Of a DNA stretch of 16,974 bases, positions 8,045 through 15,735 are shown piece by piece (positions within the stretch are counted from its first letter, which is position 1; every line of letters begins with the position of its first letter). The translations under genes and the position numbers were made by a program. Under the pieces are notes generated by a model. The model made no database searches. It had not been told where the DNA came from and saw only the letters and a list, made by a program, of their open reading frames with translations. The stretch covers positions 1 to 16,974 of the forward strand of contig CAYSIX010000076.1 of the NCBI GenBank assembly GCA_964431205.1, read 5' to 3'. The stretch comes from CAYSIX01 sp964431205 (GTDB taxonomy: Bacteria > Planctomycetota > Phycisphaerae > Phycisphaerales > Phycisphaeraceae).

Positions 8045-10092
8045 GGCGCGGCCCCCTCGTCCGTGGCGGTCATGTCGGCGGTTTCGCTGGCGGACTCGTG
8101 GGTGGCTTGCGTCGCCGCGCCCGACGGCATCGGCTGCGGCGTCCGCGTCGGGCCCAGCACCCGCAGATCCACCGTGTAGTTCGGCCCGGTCGCGATCCGC
8201 ACCCGGTCGATGTACAGGTCACGCCGCCGCGCGCCCACCCCGTCGCCGTGCGCATGGTACACGCAGAACCACTCGCGCCCGTCCGGCGAGCGGATCATGC
8301 TGTTGTGCCCCGTGCCTACCGCGTGCTCGTTGGCCGAGAGGATCGGGTTCGCCGAGCTCTTGACCCACGGGCCCAGCGGCGACGCCGCCACCGCGTAGCC
8401 CACCGCGTACTTGCGATCAAAAAAACCGTTGGCCGAGTACATCATCACGTACGCGTCCCCGGCGCGGAAAACGAACGGCCCTTCGTTCCACACCTGCCCC
8501 TCCCAGTGCTGCGACGGCCAGATGCAGCGGACAGCCTCGGCCGTCGTCGAGAGCAGGTCGTCGCTCAGCGGCACGCCGTACACCTCGCTCGTCACGTTCT
8601 CCGACGTGTCCAGCACGTAGTACAGGTACGCCTGATCGTCGTCGTCGATGAACACGTGCGCGTCGATCGCCGAGATCCCCACCCCGAACGCCGGCGCCAG
8701 CACGTCCTCGAACGGGCCCAGCGGCGAGTCCGCGACGGCGACGCAGAGCCGATGCCCGCTGCGCCCCCCCGTGTTCGCCAGCGGCCCCACCGCGCTGTAA
8801 AACAGGTAGAACCGCCCGTTCCGCTCGACCACGCAAGGCGCCCAGAAGTGCTCGCGGGCCCAACTGCTCTCGGTCTTGCGGAACGCGAACCCGCGGTCGG
8901 TCCAGTTCATCAGGTCCGGCGAGCTGTGCACCCGGTATCCCTCGCCCGGCGCCGTCGTGCCATACACGTAGTACTCATCGCCGGCGCGGATCACGTGCGG
9001 GTCCGGCACGCCGCGCAGCACCGGGTTGGTGTACGTCGGGCCGGTGACGGCCGGTTCCTGGGTGGTGCCGTGGTTCGTCGCCTCGGCGTCGTCCGTCTCG
9101 TCGTCGAGCGCCGCCGCACCGTCCGCCGCGAGGCGATTGGCCGCCACGCCCTCGCCCCGCGACGCCAGAAACCGCTCGGCCGGCAGCACATCGTCGCTGA
9201 TCCGCACCTCGTCGATCCAGCCGCTGAGCCACATCGTCGGGTGCCCGTTGTGCATCCCCCGCCCGATCGTCCACGACGCGTCGCTCTCGATCAGCCCGCC
9301 CTCTACCGATTCCTCGCGCGCCTCGAGCGCATACCCTTCGCCGTCGCCACGGTCCAGGTAAAGCGACAGCGCCTCGCCGTCGCACGTCGCGGCGAACCAG
9401 TACCAACGCCTCGCCTCGACCGGCCTGTCGCTGCTCGCCGAGATGAACCGCCCGCTCGCGTCGATGATCTGCACCGCCACCGCGTTCCGCACCGTCCAGT
9501 CGTCACTGCGCCCCGCGACCACCACCTGGAACGGCGCGTTGGCCACGTCCTCAGCCGGCCGACCGTCCTTACCGATCACCACCTGGTAACGCTGATCCGG
9601 CCCGCTCGCCAGCCGCTCGAGCTTGAACGCGCCTTCGACCGTGAACCGCGGCAGGGCCCGGCCGTTGATCGGCGATCCGTCCGGCGTGTAGATGTCCTCG
9701 TGGTCCTCGAACCGCAGGCTCCGGCGGTCAGCCTCGCCGGTCCGCGGGACGATTCGCGCCGGCACGTCGTCGCTGTACGCCGGCGAGGTGTTCGGCGGCC
9801 AGACACGCAGGTCGGTGTTGAACGTCCGCAGCGCGTTGGCCGGATCGATCAGGTCGGCCGTGGTGCGGTACGGTTCCTCCGTGGTGCCGCGCACGGCCTG
9901 AAGCCGCTCGTGCACGCGCCCGTCCTCGAACCGCCAGTAGGCCAGCACATCGGCGTGGGGCGGCTGCGCGATCGCGACCGAAGTCCCGAAGCCGGCGACC
10001 ACGGCGGCCGCCGCGGCCACCGCCCGGCCCCATGCGGGTCGCGGTGCGCGCTGGCCGAGCTCGCGCTTGGTTCGCCTCACGATCACGGCCAC
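8041..10092 (-). CDS. Exported LamG-like plus GH43 glycosidase
   Basis: The 683-residue protein has a basic N-terminal region and a hydrophobic stretch (AVAAAAAVVAGFGTSVAIAQ), so it is exported or membrane-anchored. Residues about 45-310 resemble a LamG/concanavalin A-like domain (YWRFEDG, then GWIDEVRISD). After an acidic linker the GH43 five-bladed propeller begins at about 350 with TYTNPVLRGVPDPHVI. The three catalytic carboxylates are visible: base D364 in GVPDPH, pKa-modulating D477 in SAIDAH, and acid E537 in WNEGPF. GH43 members are mostly beta-xylosidases and alpha-L-arabinofuranosidases. The start is GTG 10092, six bases after GAGGG. GTG 10086, which gives a GTGA overlap with the upstream stop, is a possible alternative. 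It is translationally linked to the prepilin gene before it and the permease after it. Confidence 0.9.
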   Translation of the reverse strand: MAVIVRRTKRELGQRAPRPAWGRAVAAAAAVVAGFGTSVAIAQPPHADVLAYWRFEDGRVHERLQAVRGTTEEPYRTTADLIDPANALRTFNTDLRVWPPNTSPAYSDDVPARIVPRTGEADRRSLRFEDHEDIYTPDGSPINGRALPRFTVEGAFKLERLASGPDQRYQVVIGKDGRPAEDVANAPFQVVVAGRSDDWTVRNAVAVQIIDASGRFISASSDRPVEARRWYWFAATCDGEALSLYLDRGDGEGYALEAREESVEGGLIESDASWTIGRGMHNGHPTMWLSGWIDEVRISDDVLPAERFLASRGEGVAANRLAADGAAALDDETDDAEATNHGTTQEPAVTGPTYTNPVLRGVPDPHVIRAGDEYYVYGTTAPGEGYRVHSSPDLMNWTDRGFAFRKTESSWAREHFWAPCVVERNGRFYLFYSAVGPLANTGGRSGHRLCVAVADSPLGPFEDVLAPAFGVGISAIDAHVFIDDDDQAYLYYVLDTSENVTSEVYGVPLSDDLLSTTAEAVRCIWPSQHWEGQVWNEGPFVFRAGDAYVMMYSANGFFDRKYAVGYAVAASPLGPWVKSSANPILSANEHAVGTGHNSMIRSPDGREWFCVYHAHGDGVGARRRDLYIDRVRIATGPNYTVDLRVLGPTRTPQPMPSGAATQATHESASETADMTATDEGAAP

Positions 10093-10913
10093 CGGTCGCC
10101 CTCGAAGATGCCCGTCTCCGGGTCAGGCTCGTATCGCTGCCGCCATCGCGTCGGCGTCGAGCGCGAACCGTCCGGGTTCTTGCGTTCCTGGCCGATCGGC
10201 TCCCACGTCTCGTCCCACGTCAGCAGCTCCGCGTGCCCGTCGGCGAAGACGTAACTCTGGATCTCGCGGTCGCCATGCCGGCTGAGCGCCACGTTGTCCG
10301 TCGTCTCCTTGCCGACCTTGCCCTCGACGTGCGGCTCCCACGTCGCCAGGTGGTGAAAGCCGCTGGCCTTGCCGTCGCTGATCTGGATCGCGTCGCTGGG
10401 CCGGGTCAGCTCATCCTGCTTGATCGCGCGGCGCGGCGCCAGGCCGAAGCCCGGGGGGGACGTGCGCGAGAGGTTGCTGATGTTGTAGCGGTACGAGCCG
10501 GGGATGTCGTCCTTGTCGTCGTTGGGCGAGACGGTCGTGCCGCGGAGGATGGCCGTGTCGTCCGACGGGCAGCCGAACACGTCCTCGGAGCTGATGTTCT
10601 GAGTCAGCAGGACGTAATCCCAGCCCCAGAACGGCTCCTCGTAGCCCCAGTCCGGCCCGCCGGGGTAGGCGTTGTCGTTGAACCAGGCCTTGGGCAGGAA
10701 CTGCTCGTGGTCGTGGGCGAAGATCGCCAACCCGATCGCGAGCTGCCGTGTGTTGGATTCGCACGCGACCAGGCGCGCCGCCTGGCGGGCGGCGCCGAGG
10801 CTGGGCAGCAGGATCCCGATCAGCAGGGCGATGATGGAGATGACCACCAGCAGCTCAATGAGGGTGAAGGCGGATCGGCCGGGACGAACGGGTGAAGCGG
10901 GGGAGCGTCTCAT
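10083..10913 (-). CDS. Prepilin-type (type II secretion pseudopilin-like) protein of the planctomycete DUF1559-like group
   Basis: This is a 276-residue protein with a textbook prepilin leader: a basic 15-residue head ending RSA, then FTLIELLVVISIIALLIGIL. Cleavage is expected after A15, leaving F16 as mature residue 1 and E20 as the conserved Glu5. A globular part follows with CESNTRQLAIGLAIFAHDHE, a GCPSD turn and a C-terminal motif in which H213 precedes FADGHAELL (D225-G226). In most planctomycete relatives the gap is nine residues (H-X9-DG); here it is eleven. ATG 10913 follows GAGGA. It is the first gene after the promoter at 11048-11076 and overlaps the GH43 gene. Relatives are numerous in planctomycetes, but their role (surface fibre, secretion or substrate capture) is not established. 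A prepilin peptidase must act in trans. Confidence 0.92.
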   Translation of the reverse strand: MRRSPASPVRPGRSAFTLIELLVVISIIALLIGILLPSLGAARQAARLVACESNTRQLAIGLAIFAHDHEQFLPKAWFNDNAYPGGPDWGYEEPFWGWDYVLLTQNISSEDVFGCPSDDTAILRGTTVSPNDDKDDIPGSYRYNISNLSRTSPPGFGLAPRRAIKQDELTRPSDAIQISDGKASGFHHLATWEPHVEGKVGKETTDNVALSRHGDREIQSYVFADGHAELLTWDETWEPIGQERKNPDGSRSTPTRWRQRYEPDPETGIFEGDRWP

Positions 10914-11025
10914 GATGGGTCCTCGCGTCGTGACGGGTATTCGGTGACAGGAACGACCGAGACGATGTCGTGTCGCGCGGCGATCCGGGAGGCGTCGCGA
11001 TCACCCGTAACCGACCACCGAGGCG
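10914..11025 (-). other. Untranslated leader of the prepilin-GH43-ABC-GH2 operon
   Basis: If transcription starts about seven bases after the TACATT box, near 11041, about 128 nt lie before the ATG at 10913. Apart from GAGGA just before the start, I see no riboswitch-like conserved core and no strong hairpin. Confidence 0.4.
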
Positions 11026-11052
11026 ACATTCTTAAGCGACCTTTAATAATGT
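11026..11052. promoter_or_regulatory. 27-bp imperfect palindrome, probable operator for the divergent ROK repressor
   Basis: The half-sites are ACATTcTTAA on the left (11026-11035) and TTtAAtAATGT on the right (11042-11052), centred on A11039; 10 of 13 position pairs are complementary. It is strikingly AT-rich in otherwise GC-rich DNA. It overlaps the -10 box and the expected start of the minus-strand operon, the usual place for a repressor site. ROK repressors such as NagC and Mlc bind AT-rich dyads of similar length. Assignment to this regulator is inferred from position. I see no second copy in the window. Confidence 0.65.
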
Positions 11053-11076
11053 ACGCCCCCCTCCGTTTCCTGTCAA
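11048..11076 (-). promoter_or_regulatory. Sigma70-type promoter reading into the prepilin-GH43-ABC-GH2 operon
   Basis: On the minus strand TTGACA (complement of 11071-11076) is a perfect -35 box. After exactly 17 bp (11054-11070) comes TACATT (complement of 11048-11053), four of six to the -10 consensus. The spacer contains a run of six G. Transcription would begin near 11041, inside the palindrome, and run towards the ATG at 10913. Confidence 0.72.
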
Positions 11077-11129
11077 GCCCGGCGCCTCGATTCGCCCGCG
11101 GCCGGTTACGCTACGCTACGATACCTTCC

Positions 11130-12296
11130 ATGGCGTCTCACAGCGTCAACCCCTCGCTCCTGCGACGCATCAACGAGCGAGCCGTCTTCGAACACCTGCT
11201 CCGACACGGCCCGTCCTCGCGCATGCAGCTCACCCAACTCATGCGCGTCAGCGTCCCCACCGTCTCCAAGGCCATCGCCCGCCTCCACGAGGCCGGCCTG
11301 CTCGAAGAGCTCGGCGCCGAGCCCGCCACGCAGGTCGGCCGACCCGGCCTGGTCTACCGCCTCGCGCGCGAGACCGCTCAGGTCATCGGCATCGCCGTCT
11401 CCGCTCACGATTGCGCCATCCTCGCCACCGGACTCGACGGCAACGCCCACCCCGACCGCACGCGACGCTTCGCTATCCCCAACTCCTACCCCAAGCTCGT
11501 CGACCGCATCGCCAAGGCTGCCCGCGACCTGATGCCCGACGACGTGGCCACCATCGGGATCGGCATCAGCGTCCCCGGTGAGGTCGATCTGCGAACCCAG
11601 CGCATCCTCCTCTCGCCCAACCTGCACATCACCGACGGCCGCTCGCTGAGCCTGGACATCCAGAAGCGCCTTGGCTGCGATCGCGTCGTCATGTTCCAGG
11701 ACACCACGAGCGGGTGCATGGCCGCCCGCCTCTGGGGCCCGGCGCGCGGCCTGCGCGACTTCGTGCTCGTCGGCGTCCACGAGGGCTTCGGCGCCTCGAT
11801 CGTCTCCGGCGGACGCATGATCGTCGGTCAGGCACGCATGGCCAGCCAGCTCGGGCACATCACCGTCGATCGCGATGGTCGGCTCTGCGGCTGCGGCAAC
11901 CGCGGCTGCCTCGAGACCGTCGCCACCGACGCCTCCCTGCTTCGCCGTGTCAGCGAGCGCCTCGGCCAGGAACTCGAGTTCGACGACCTGGCCGAACGCG
12001 TCGCCTCCGATGTGCTCGATGTCACCGCCGAGCTCGACGAAACCCTCGAGTACCTGTCCATAGGCCTGGCCGCCGCCATCAACATCTTCAACCCCAAGGC
12101 CGTGTTTATCGACGCCCGCATGCTCGACCTGGCCGATGATGCCTTCGACCGCCTGACCGAAATGACCGAGCAACACGCCTTTGCGCCGCGCTTCGAGCGC
12201 TGCCGCATCGAGCGCTTCACCATCGATAACACCCGCGGCGCCATTGCCTGCATCCTCGACCAGATCATGAAGTCTCTGGGCCCGGACCTGCAGTAG
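11130..12296 (+). CDS. ROK-family (NagC/Mlc/XylR-like) transcriptional repressor
   Basis: The 388-residue protein has an N-terminal winged helix (about 10-65, with SRMQLTQLMRVSVPTVSKAI then ARLHEAGLLEE), followed by the two-lobed ROK sugar-binding domain. The ROK zinc site is complete: H243 in QLGHIT and C253, C255, C260 in CGCGNRGCLE, with the spacing I recall for E. coli Mlc. The D-x-G-G-T phosphate loop of sugar kinases is replaced by IGIAVSAHD, so it is a regulator and not a kinase. It is likely to be released from DNA by a sugar derived from the imported glycan. ATG 11130 matches the usual ROK start (NPSLLRRINERAVFEHL). A longer frame back to 10944 is Arg-rich and not family-like. No Shine-Dalgarno precedes the ATG, so leaderless translation is possible. 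It is divergent from the transport operon across the operator. Confidence 0.93.
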   Translation: MASHSVNPSLLRRINERAVFEHLLRHGPSSRMQLTQLMRVSVPTVSKAIARLHEAGLLEELGAEPATQVGRPGLVYRLARETAQVIGIAVSAHDCAILATGLDGNAHPDRTRRFAIPNSYPKLVDRIAKAARDLMPDDVATIGIGISVPGEVDLRTQRILLSPNLHITDGRSLSLDIQKRLGCDRVVMFQDTTSGCMAARLWGPARGLRDFVLVGVHEGFGASIVSGGRMIVGQARMASQLGHITVDRDGRLCGCGNRGCLETVATDASLLRRVSERLGQELEFDDLAERVASDVLDVTAELDETLEYLSIGLAAAINIFNPKAVFIDARMLDLADDAFDRLTEMTEQHAFAPRFERCRIERFTIDNTRGAIACILDQIMKSLGPDLQ

Positions 12297-12394
12297 AGCC
12301 CGCCGGAAGCCGAACCGTCCGGGGCCGACGGACGCGGTGATCGTGCCAAGCTCACGCCGCGGACGCCGACAGCGATGCGGACACCAGCAAGCAC

Positions 12395-12422
12395 AGCGAA
12401 GCGCCCCAGCGCCCGCTTTGTT
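12395..12422 (+). terminator. Hairpin and short T-rich tail after the ROK gene
   Basis: AGCG-aa-GCGC (12395-12404) pairs with GCGC-c-CGCT (12409-12417) around the loop CCCA, and the stem runs into TTGTTA. This fits a weak intrinsic terminator for the ROK transcript. The same hairpin lies directly after the TAA of the converging GH43 gene and could also act on that RNA, but there it lacks a T-run. The rest of 12297-12394 shows nothing recognisable. Confidence 0.5.
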
Positions 12423-14262
12423 ATCGCCTGCGGTTCAGCAGCCCCGCGCCCAGGAGGCAGTACACAGCCGCCCCGGCCGGCTCGGGCGCTTCCACCGTGC
12501 CGTTCGGGCCCGTCCCGAAGTTTGATTGCCACAGGCCCAAATCGAAGCCGTCCACGTCGCCATCGCTGTCGAAATCCGCGGCCAGCGCGCTGCCCATCAT
12601 GCCGAAATGGGATTGCCAGACGCCCAGATCGAACGCGTCCACATCGCCGTCTGCGTCGGCATCACCCGGCAGGTGCCGCCGCAGCCGCAGGTTGTCGATC
12701 AACACGTCCCAGCCCGGCCCGTCCTGGCTCGCGTCCCGGACCTCCACGACCAGACGGAGCATCGTTCCCAGGCGATCGCTCTGCGTCCCCAGCGACGCCG
12801 CAACACCGAAGTCGCTGAACGCCTCGCCGTTCAGCGCCCGGCTGTCCACGTCGAACGAACTCAGCAGCACACGGTCGAGATTGTTGACCGTTCCGTCGTT
12901 GTTCAGTCCGATGCTCTCCAGCCGCAGGCGGACGGTGGCGGGGTTTGCCGCCGCCGCCTCCAACTCGTCCGATCGAAGGGCCAGCCCGGCGATCAGGCGA
13001 TACCGGCCGCTGTGCAGCGCCCCGATGTCCTGGTAGAACCCGTTGTTGTTCACGGCGTTGACCCACGCGGCCTGCGGCCCGTCGCCTCTCGCCAGACGGT
13101 CGAAGAACCGGCCGTCGTTGCTGACAACGCCCACCGCGTCCGCCGCCCCGAACGTGCCGAACGACTCGAGTCCGACACCCCGCCCGGCGCCTTGGTTCAC
13201 CGTCACGTCCGGCCGGTCAAACGCACCGTTGGGGATGAACGTCACCACGTGCTCGCCAGCAGGCGCGGGGATCGGCTGACCCGTCGCGACCGGTTCGCCG
13301 AAGTCCGGCAACCCATCGGGGCCGAAGGTGAACGGCTGAATCCGCAGATCACGGCGCACCGGCCCGCCCGGATCGTTGTCCGGCCGGTGCGCGTGGTACA
13401 CGATCCAGTCTTCTGTGCCGTCGGGCGACTTGACGAACGACGCGTGACCGGTGCCCTGCACGCCGTTGCCCGCGTCAAACAGGGGCGCGGGATGCTTGGT
13501 CCACGACGCCGGCTCCGTGGGGTCGACGCCGGTCAGCTTCAGCGTCCCGACGGCGTAGTTCGGCGTCCAGAACCCGCTGGCCGAGAACGTCACAAACACA
13601 TCGTCATCGTGCGTGAGCACCTGCGGCCCCTCGTTGATCGGCAGGCCGTGCTTCTCCCAGTCGTGGGTCGGCGTGCTGATCCGCCGCCGCGGACCGACGA
13701 TCGTCCACGGGTTGGCCATCCGCGCGATAAACAGCTCCTGACGGACGTTCTCGTCGCCCTCCCACCCGGACCAGACGAAGTATCGCTGCCCGCCGTGCTC
13801 AAACACCGTGCCATCGATCGCCCACCGGTTTGTCGCGTCACCGATCTGCCCCCTGAACGTGTAGGTGCCCTGCGGGTCCTGACTATTGCCCTCGAGCACG
13901 TACATACGGTGGGTCGCGTTATCGCCATCCGACGCGGCGACGTAGATGTACCACTTGCCGTTCAGCCGGTGCAGCTCCGGCGCCCAGACCTGTTCCGAGT
14001 AGGCCGTACCCGGCGGCGGTCGCCAGACGGTGCGCTGGTTGCTCGCGACGTCCTGCAACCGGGTGGCCCGATAGACCCGCACGTTACCGCCCGTCGTGTG
14101 CGTGTAGAAGTATTGTCCCTGCCACTCGATCACCCAGGGATCGCCCGTCAAGGGTGCGATCGGGTTTGTGATCGTCTGGCTCCATGCCGCCGGCGCGATG
14201 AGCGTCGCGGCCAACCACATCGTGATGACTACCAGCCGCGCCATGTCCGCCGATTCAAGCAC
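12421..14262 (-). CDS. Secreted GH43 glycosidase with dockerin-like repeats and PEP-CTERM-like tail
   Basis: The 613-residue protein begins with a signal peptide (hydrophobic LVVITMWLAATLIAPAAWS). The GH43 propeller spans about 30-330, with base D41 in LTGDPWV, D150 in WAIDGT and acid E211 in INEGPQ. The region VWAPELHRLNGKWYIYVAAS resembles arabinofuranosidase/arabinanase-type members. A beta-rich domain (about 340-525, NNNGFYQDIGALHSGRYRL) may bind carbohydrate. Then come two dockerin-like Asp repeats, DADADGDVDAFDLGVWQSHFG split by MMGSALA from DFDSDGDVDGFDLG. The protein ends with APEPAGAAVYCLLGAGLLNR and two further arginines. This tail has the PEP motif, a hydrophobic stretch and a basic end, which suggests envelope sorting. 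GTG 14262 is preferred because GAGAGG lies five bases upstream; ATG 14244 is the alternative. It follows the binding-protein gene by 52 bp. Confidence 0.9.
   Translation of the reverse strand: MLESADMARLVVITMWLAATLIAPAAWSQTITNPIAPLTGDPWVIEWQGQYFYTHTTGGNVRVYRATRLQDVASNQRTVWRPPPGTAYSEQVWAPELHRLNGKWYIYVAASDGDNATHRMYVLEGNSQDPQGTYTFRGQIGDATNRWAIDGTVFEHGGQRYFVWSGWEGDENVRQELFIARMANPWTIVGPRRRISTPTHDWEKHGLPINEGPQVLTHDDDVFVTFSASGFWTPNYAVGTLKLTGVDPTEPASWTKHPAPLFDAGNGVQGTGHASFVKSPDGTEDWIVYHAHRPDNDPGGPVRRDLRIQPFTFGPDGLPDFGEPVATGQPIPAPAGEHVVTFIPNGAFDRPDVTVNQGAGRGVGLESFGTFGAADAVGVVSNDGRFFDRLARGDGPQAAWVNAVNNNGFYQDIGALHSGRYRLIAGLALRSDELEAAAANPATVRLRLESIGLNNDGTVNNLDRVLLSSFDVDSRALNGEAFSDFGVAASLGTQSDRLGTMLRLVVEVRDASQDGPGWDVLIDNLRLRRHLPGDADADGDVDAFDLGVWQSHFGMMGSALAADFDSDGDVDGFDLGLWQSNFGTGPNGTVEAPEPAGAAVYCLLGAGLLNRRR
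12501..12654 (-). repeat. Two dockerin-like coding repeats within the GH43 gene
   Basis: Positions 12501-12565 and 12602-12654 encode two copies of D-x-D-G-D-V-D-x-F-D-L-G-x-W-Q-S-x-F-G. They are similar at the DNA level, and the first shares GGCCCGTCCCGAAGTT exactly with the gene fragment at the right edge (16910-16974). The Asp spacing is that of a type I dockerin/EF-hand-like calcium loop. Confidence 0.7.
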
Positions 14263-14314
14263 GCATCCTCTCCCGTGTGCCGCGATGTCACCCGTCTCGC
14301 CACATCATCCACGC

Positions 14315-15616
14315 TCAGCGCGACCGCGGCGCAGTGTCGGCCGCGGCCTCGTACGCCTCGTGCACCTCCCGATCCCGCGCCATCGCCGCCTCGATCCGCT
14401 CCGTCGCCGCCGCCAACGCCTCTCTGGGCTCCACCGTCCCCCGCAACGCACGCTCCACCGCGATGTCGAACTCCGTCAGAAACTCGAACACGTACGGAAT
14501 CCGCGGCATGTAACGCACGTCCGGCAACTGCGAGGCGAACACCGTCTGCGGCCACATCCGCTCGAAACGATCCGACTCCCGCAGGCTCTGCCGTACCGGC
14601 ACCTGCCCCGCCTCCGCCCAGTCCGTGCTGTGGTCCGACAGGAACCGGACAAACTTCCACGCCGCCCCACGCTCCGCGTCCTCCATCCCCGGCCGCAGGC
14701 ACAGGTTGTGCGAGTTGCACCACACCGCCGCCTCCTCGCCCAGCACCGGCAGCGGCGCCACCCCGTACTCCAGGTCCCGAAGCTCCTCCAGGTCCCGAAG
14801 CATCCACGGGCCCTCCCACGCCAACGCCACCTTTCCCTGCCGGAACCCGATCCACGCGTCGCTGCCCTGCGGCGGCGGGATCAGCCCCCGGTCGATCAGC
14901 TCCACGCAGAACCGCAGCGCCTCGGCGTTCGCTTCGCTCTCCAGCGTACAACGCGTGCGGTCTTCGTCGAACATCCGCCCGCCAAACTGGCTCATGATCG
15001 AGTACAAGTTTGTCCGGAACCACGTGAACACGAAGCCCCAGCGATCGCCCTGCCGGGTCCGACGCAACACCTCGACGAACTCCTCACGCGTGCGCGGCGG
15101 CTTCGCCTCGCCCCGCCCGTCCACGATCCCCGCCTCACGCAGCAGACGCTTGTTGTAGTACATCGCGATCGGGTGCGCATCCAGCGGCAACGCGACCGTC
15201 CGCCCATCGAACCGCACCATCCGCCACACCGGCTCGTCGATGTCCGACGGGTCGAACCCGCTCTCGGCGATCAGGTCGTCGATCGGGCGCAGCAGCCCCG
15301 CCCGCTCGAACCGCGGCAGCACGTCGCTGTGCACCACGAACACCTCCGGCGCCCGCTCACCCAGGCCCGCGACGAACAGCTTGTTGTAGTACGTGCCCGC
15401 GTCCATCCGCTGCATCAGCACGCGGACTTCGGGGTGTTGCTCCTGGAACGCACGGACCAGCCGCAGCGCGTAACCCCCGTCCGGGCCGGAGAATGGGTTC
15501 CACCAGCGGATCGTGACCTCGGCCCGCGGCGCCGCCGGCGAGCACTGCACCAGCAGCCCCAGCCCGGCGATCCCCGCCAACAGGCCAATTCCCGAGATCA
15601 CAAGCCGCGTGAACAT
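14315..15616 (-). CDS. Sugar-binding lipoprotein of a CUT1 ABC transporter
   Basis: This is a 433-residue family 1 extracellular solute-binding protein. The N-terminus has a hydrophobic segment leading to LLVQC with C25, an unusual lipobox because Gln precedes the Cys where Gly, Ala or Ser is expected. The mature part opens with EVTIRWWNPFSGPDGGYALR and contains the hinge and ligand-pocket patterns of MalE/UgpB relatives (YYNKLFVAGLGERAPEVFVV, MYYNKRLLREAGI, IGFRQGKVALAWEGPWML). It would deliver sugar to the permeases at 6261-8044, from which it is separated by the regulator and two GH43 genes. ATG 15616 follows GGTGA. It precedes the secreted GH43 gene by 52 bp, so the two probably form one transcript. 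Confidence 0.92.
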   Translation of the reverse strand: MFTRLVISGIGLLAGIAGLGLLVQCSPAAPRAEVTIRWWNPFSGPDGGYALRLVRAFQEQHPEVRVLMQRMDAGTYYNKLFVAGLGERAPEVFVVHSDVLPRFERAGLLRPIDDLIAESGFDPSDIDEPVWRMVRFDGRTVALPLDAHPIAMYYNKRLLREAGIVDGRGEAKPPRTREEFVEVLRRTRQGDRWGFVFTWFRTNLYSIMSQFGGRMFDEDRTRCTLESEANAEALRFCVELIDRGLIPPPQGSDAWIGFRQGKVALAWEGPWMLRDLEELRDLEYGVAPLPVLGEEAAVWCNSHNLCLRPGMEDAERGAAWKFVRFLSDHSTDWAEAGQVPVRQSLRESDRFERMWPQTVFASQLPDVRYMPRIPYVFEFLTEFDIAVERALRGTVEPREALAAATERIEAAMARDREVHEAYEAAADTAPRSR

Positions 15617-15656
15617 CGTGCTTCACCCAGTGTAATCGTGAATCGTCGCCAGCGGC

Positions 15657-15680
15657 GCCACGCTTGCTCGCAAGCGTAGC
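15657..15680. repeat. Compact REP-like palindrome upstream of the binding-protein gene
   Basis: GCCACGCTTGC and GCAAGCGTAGC face each other around TC, with 10 of 11 pairs matched. It lies 41 bp before the start of the binding-protein gene and could fold in its leader RNA or be a dispersed extragenic palindrome. Confidence 0.5.
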
Positions 15681-15735
15681 ATTGCCGGCCTGCCGCACGG
15701 TTGCGAGTCACCGTGACGCCCTGCCCGAGATACCT

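Noticed and set aside
8023..10254. A 743-codon plus-strand frame opposite the LamG-GH43 gene
   Set aside because: The Arg/His/Val-rich product mirrors the GH43 codons; no recognisable domain.
10944..11129. A 62-residue N-terminal extension of the ROK protein
   Set aside because: It would run through the operator and promoter and is not family-like; ROK repressors begin near the NPSLLRRINE segment.
12526..14997. An 823-codon plus-strand frame opposite the secreted GH43 and binding-protein genes
   Set aside because: It crosses a gene boundary and ends in a Pro/Thr-rich low-complexity run; treated as a shadow.
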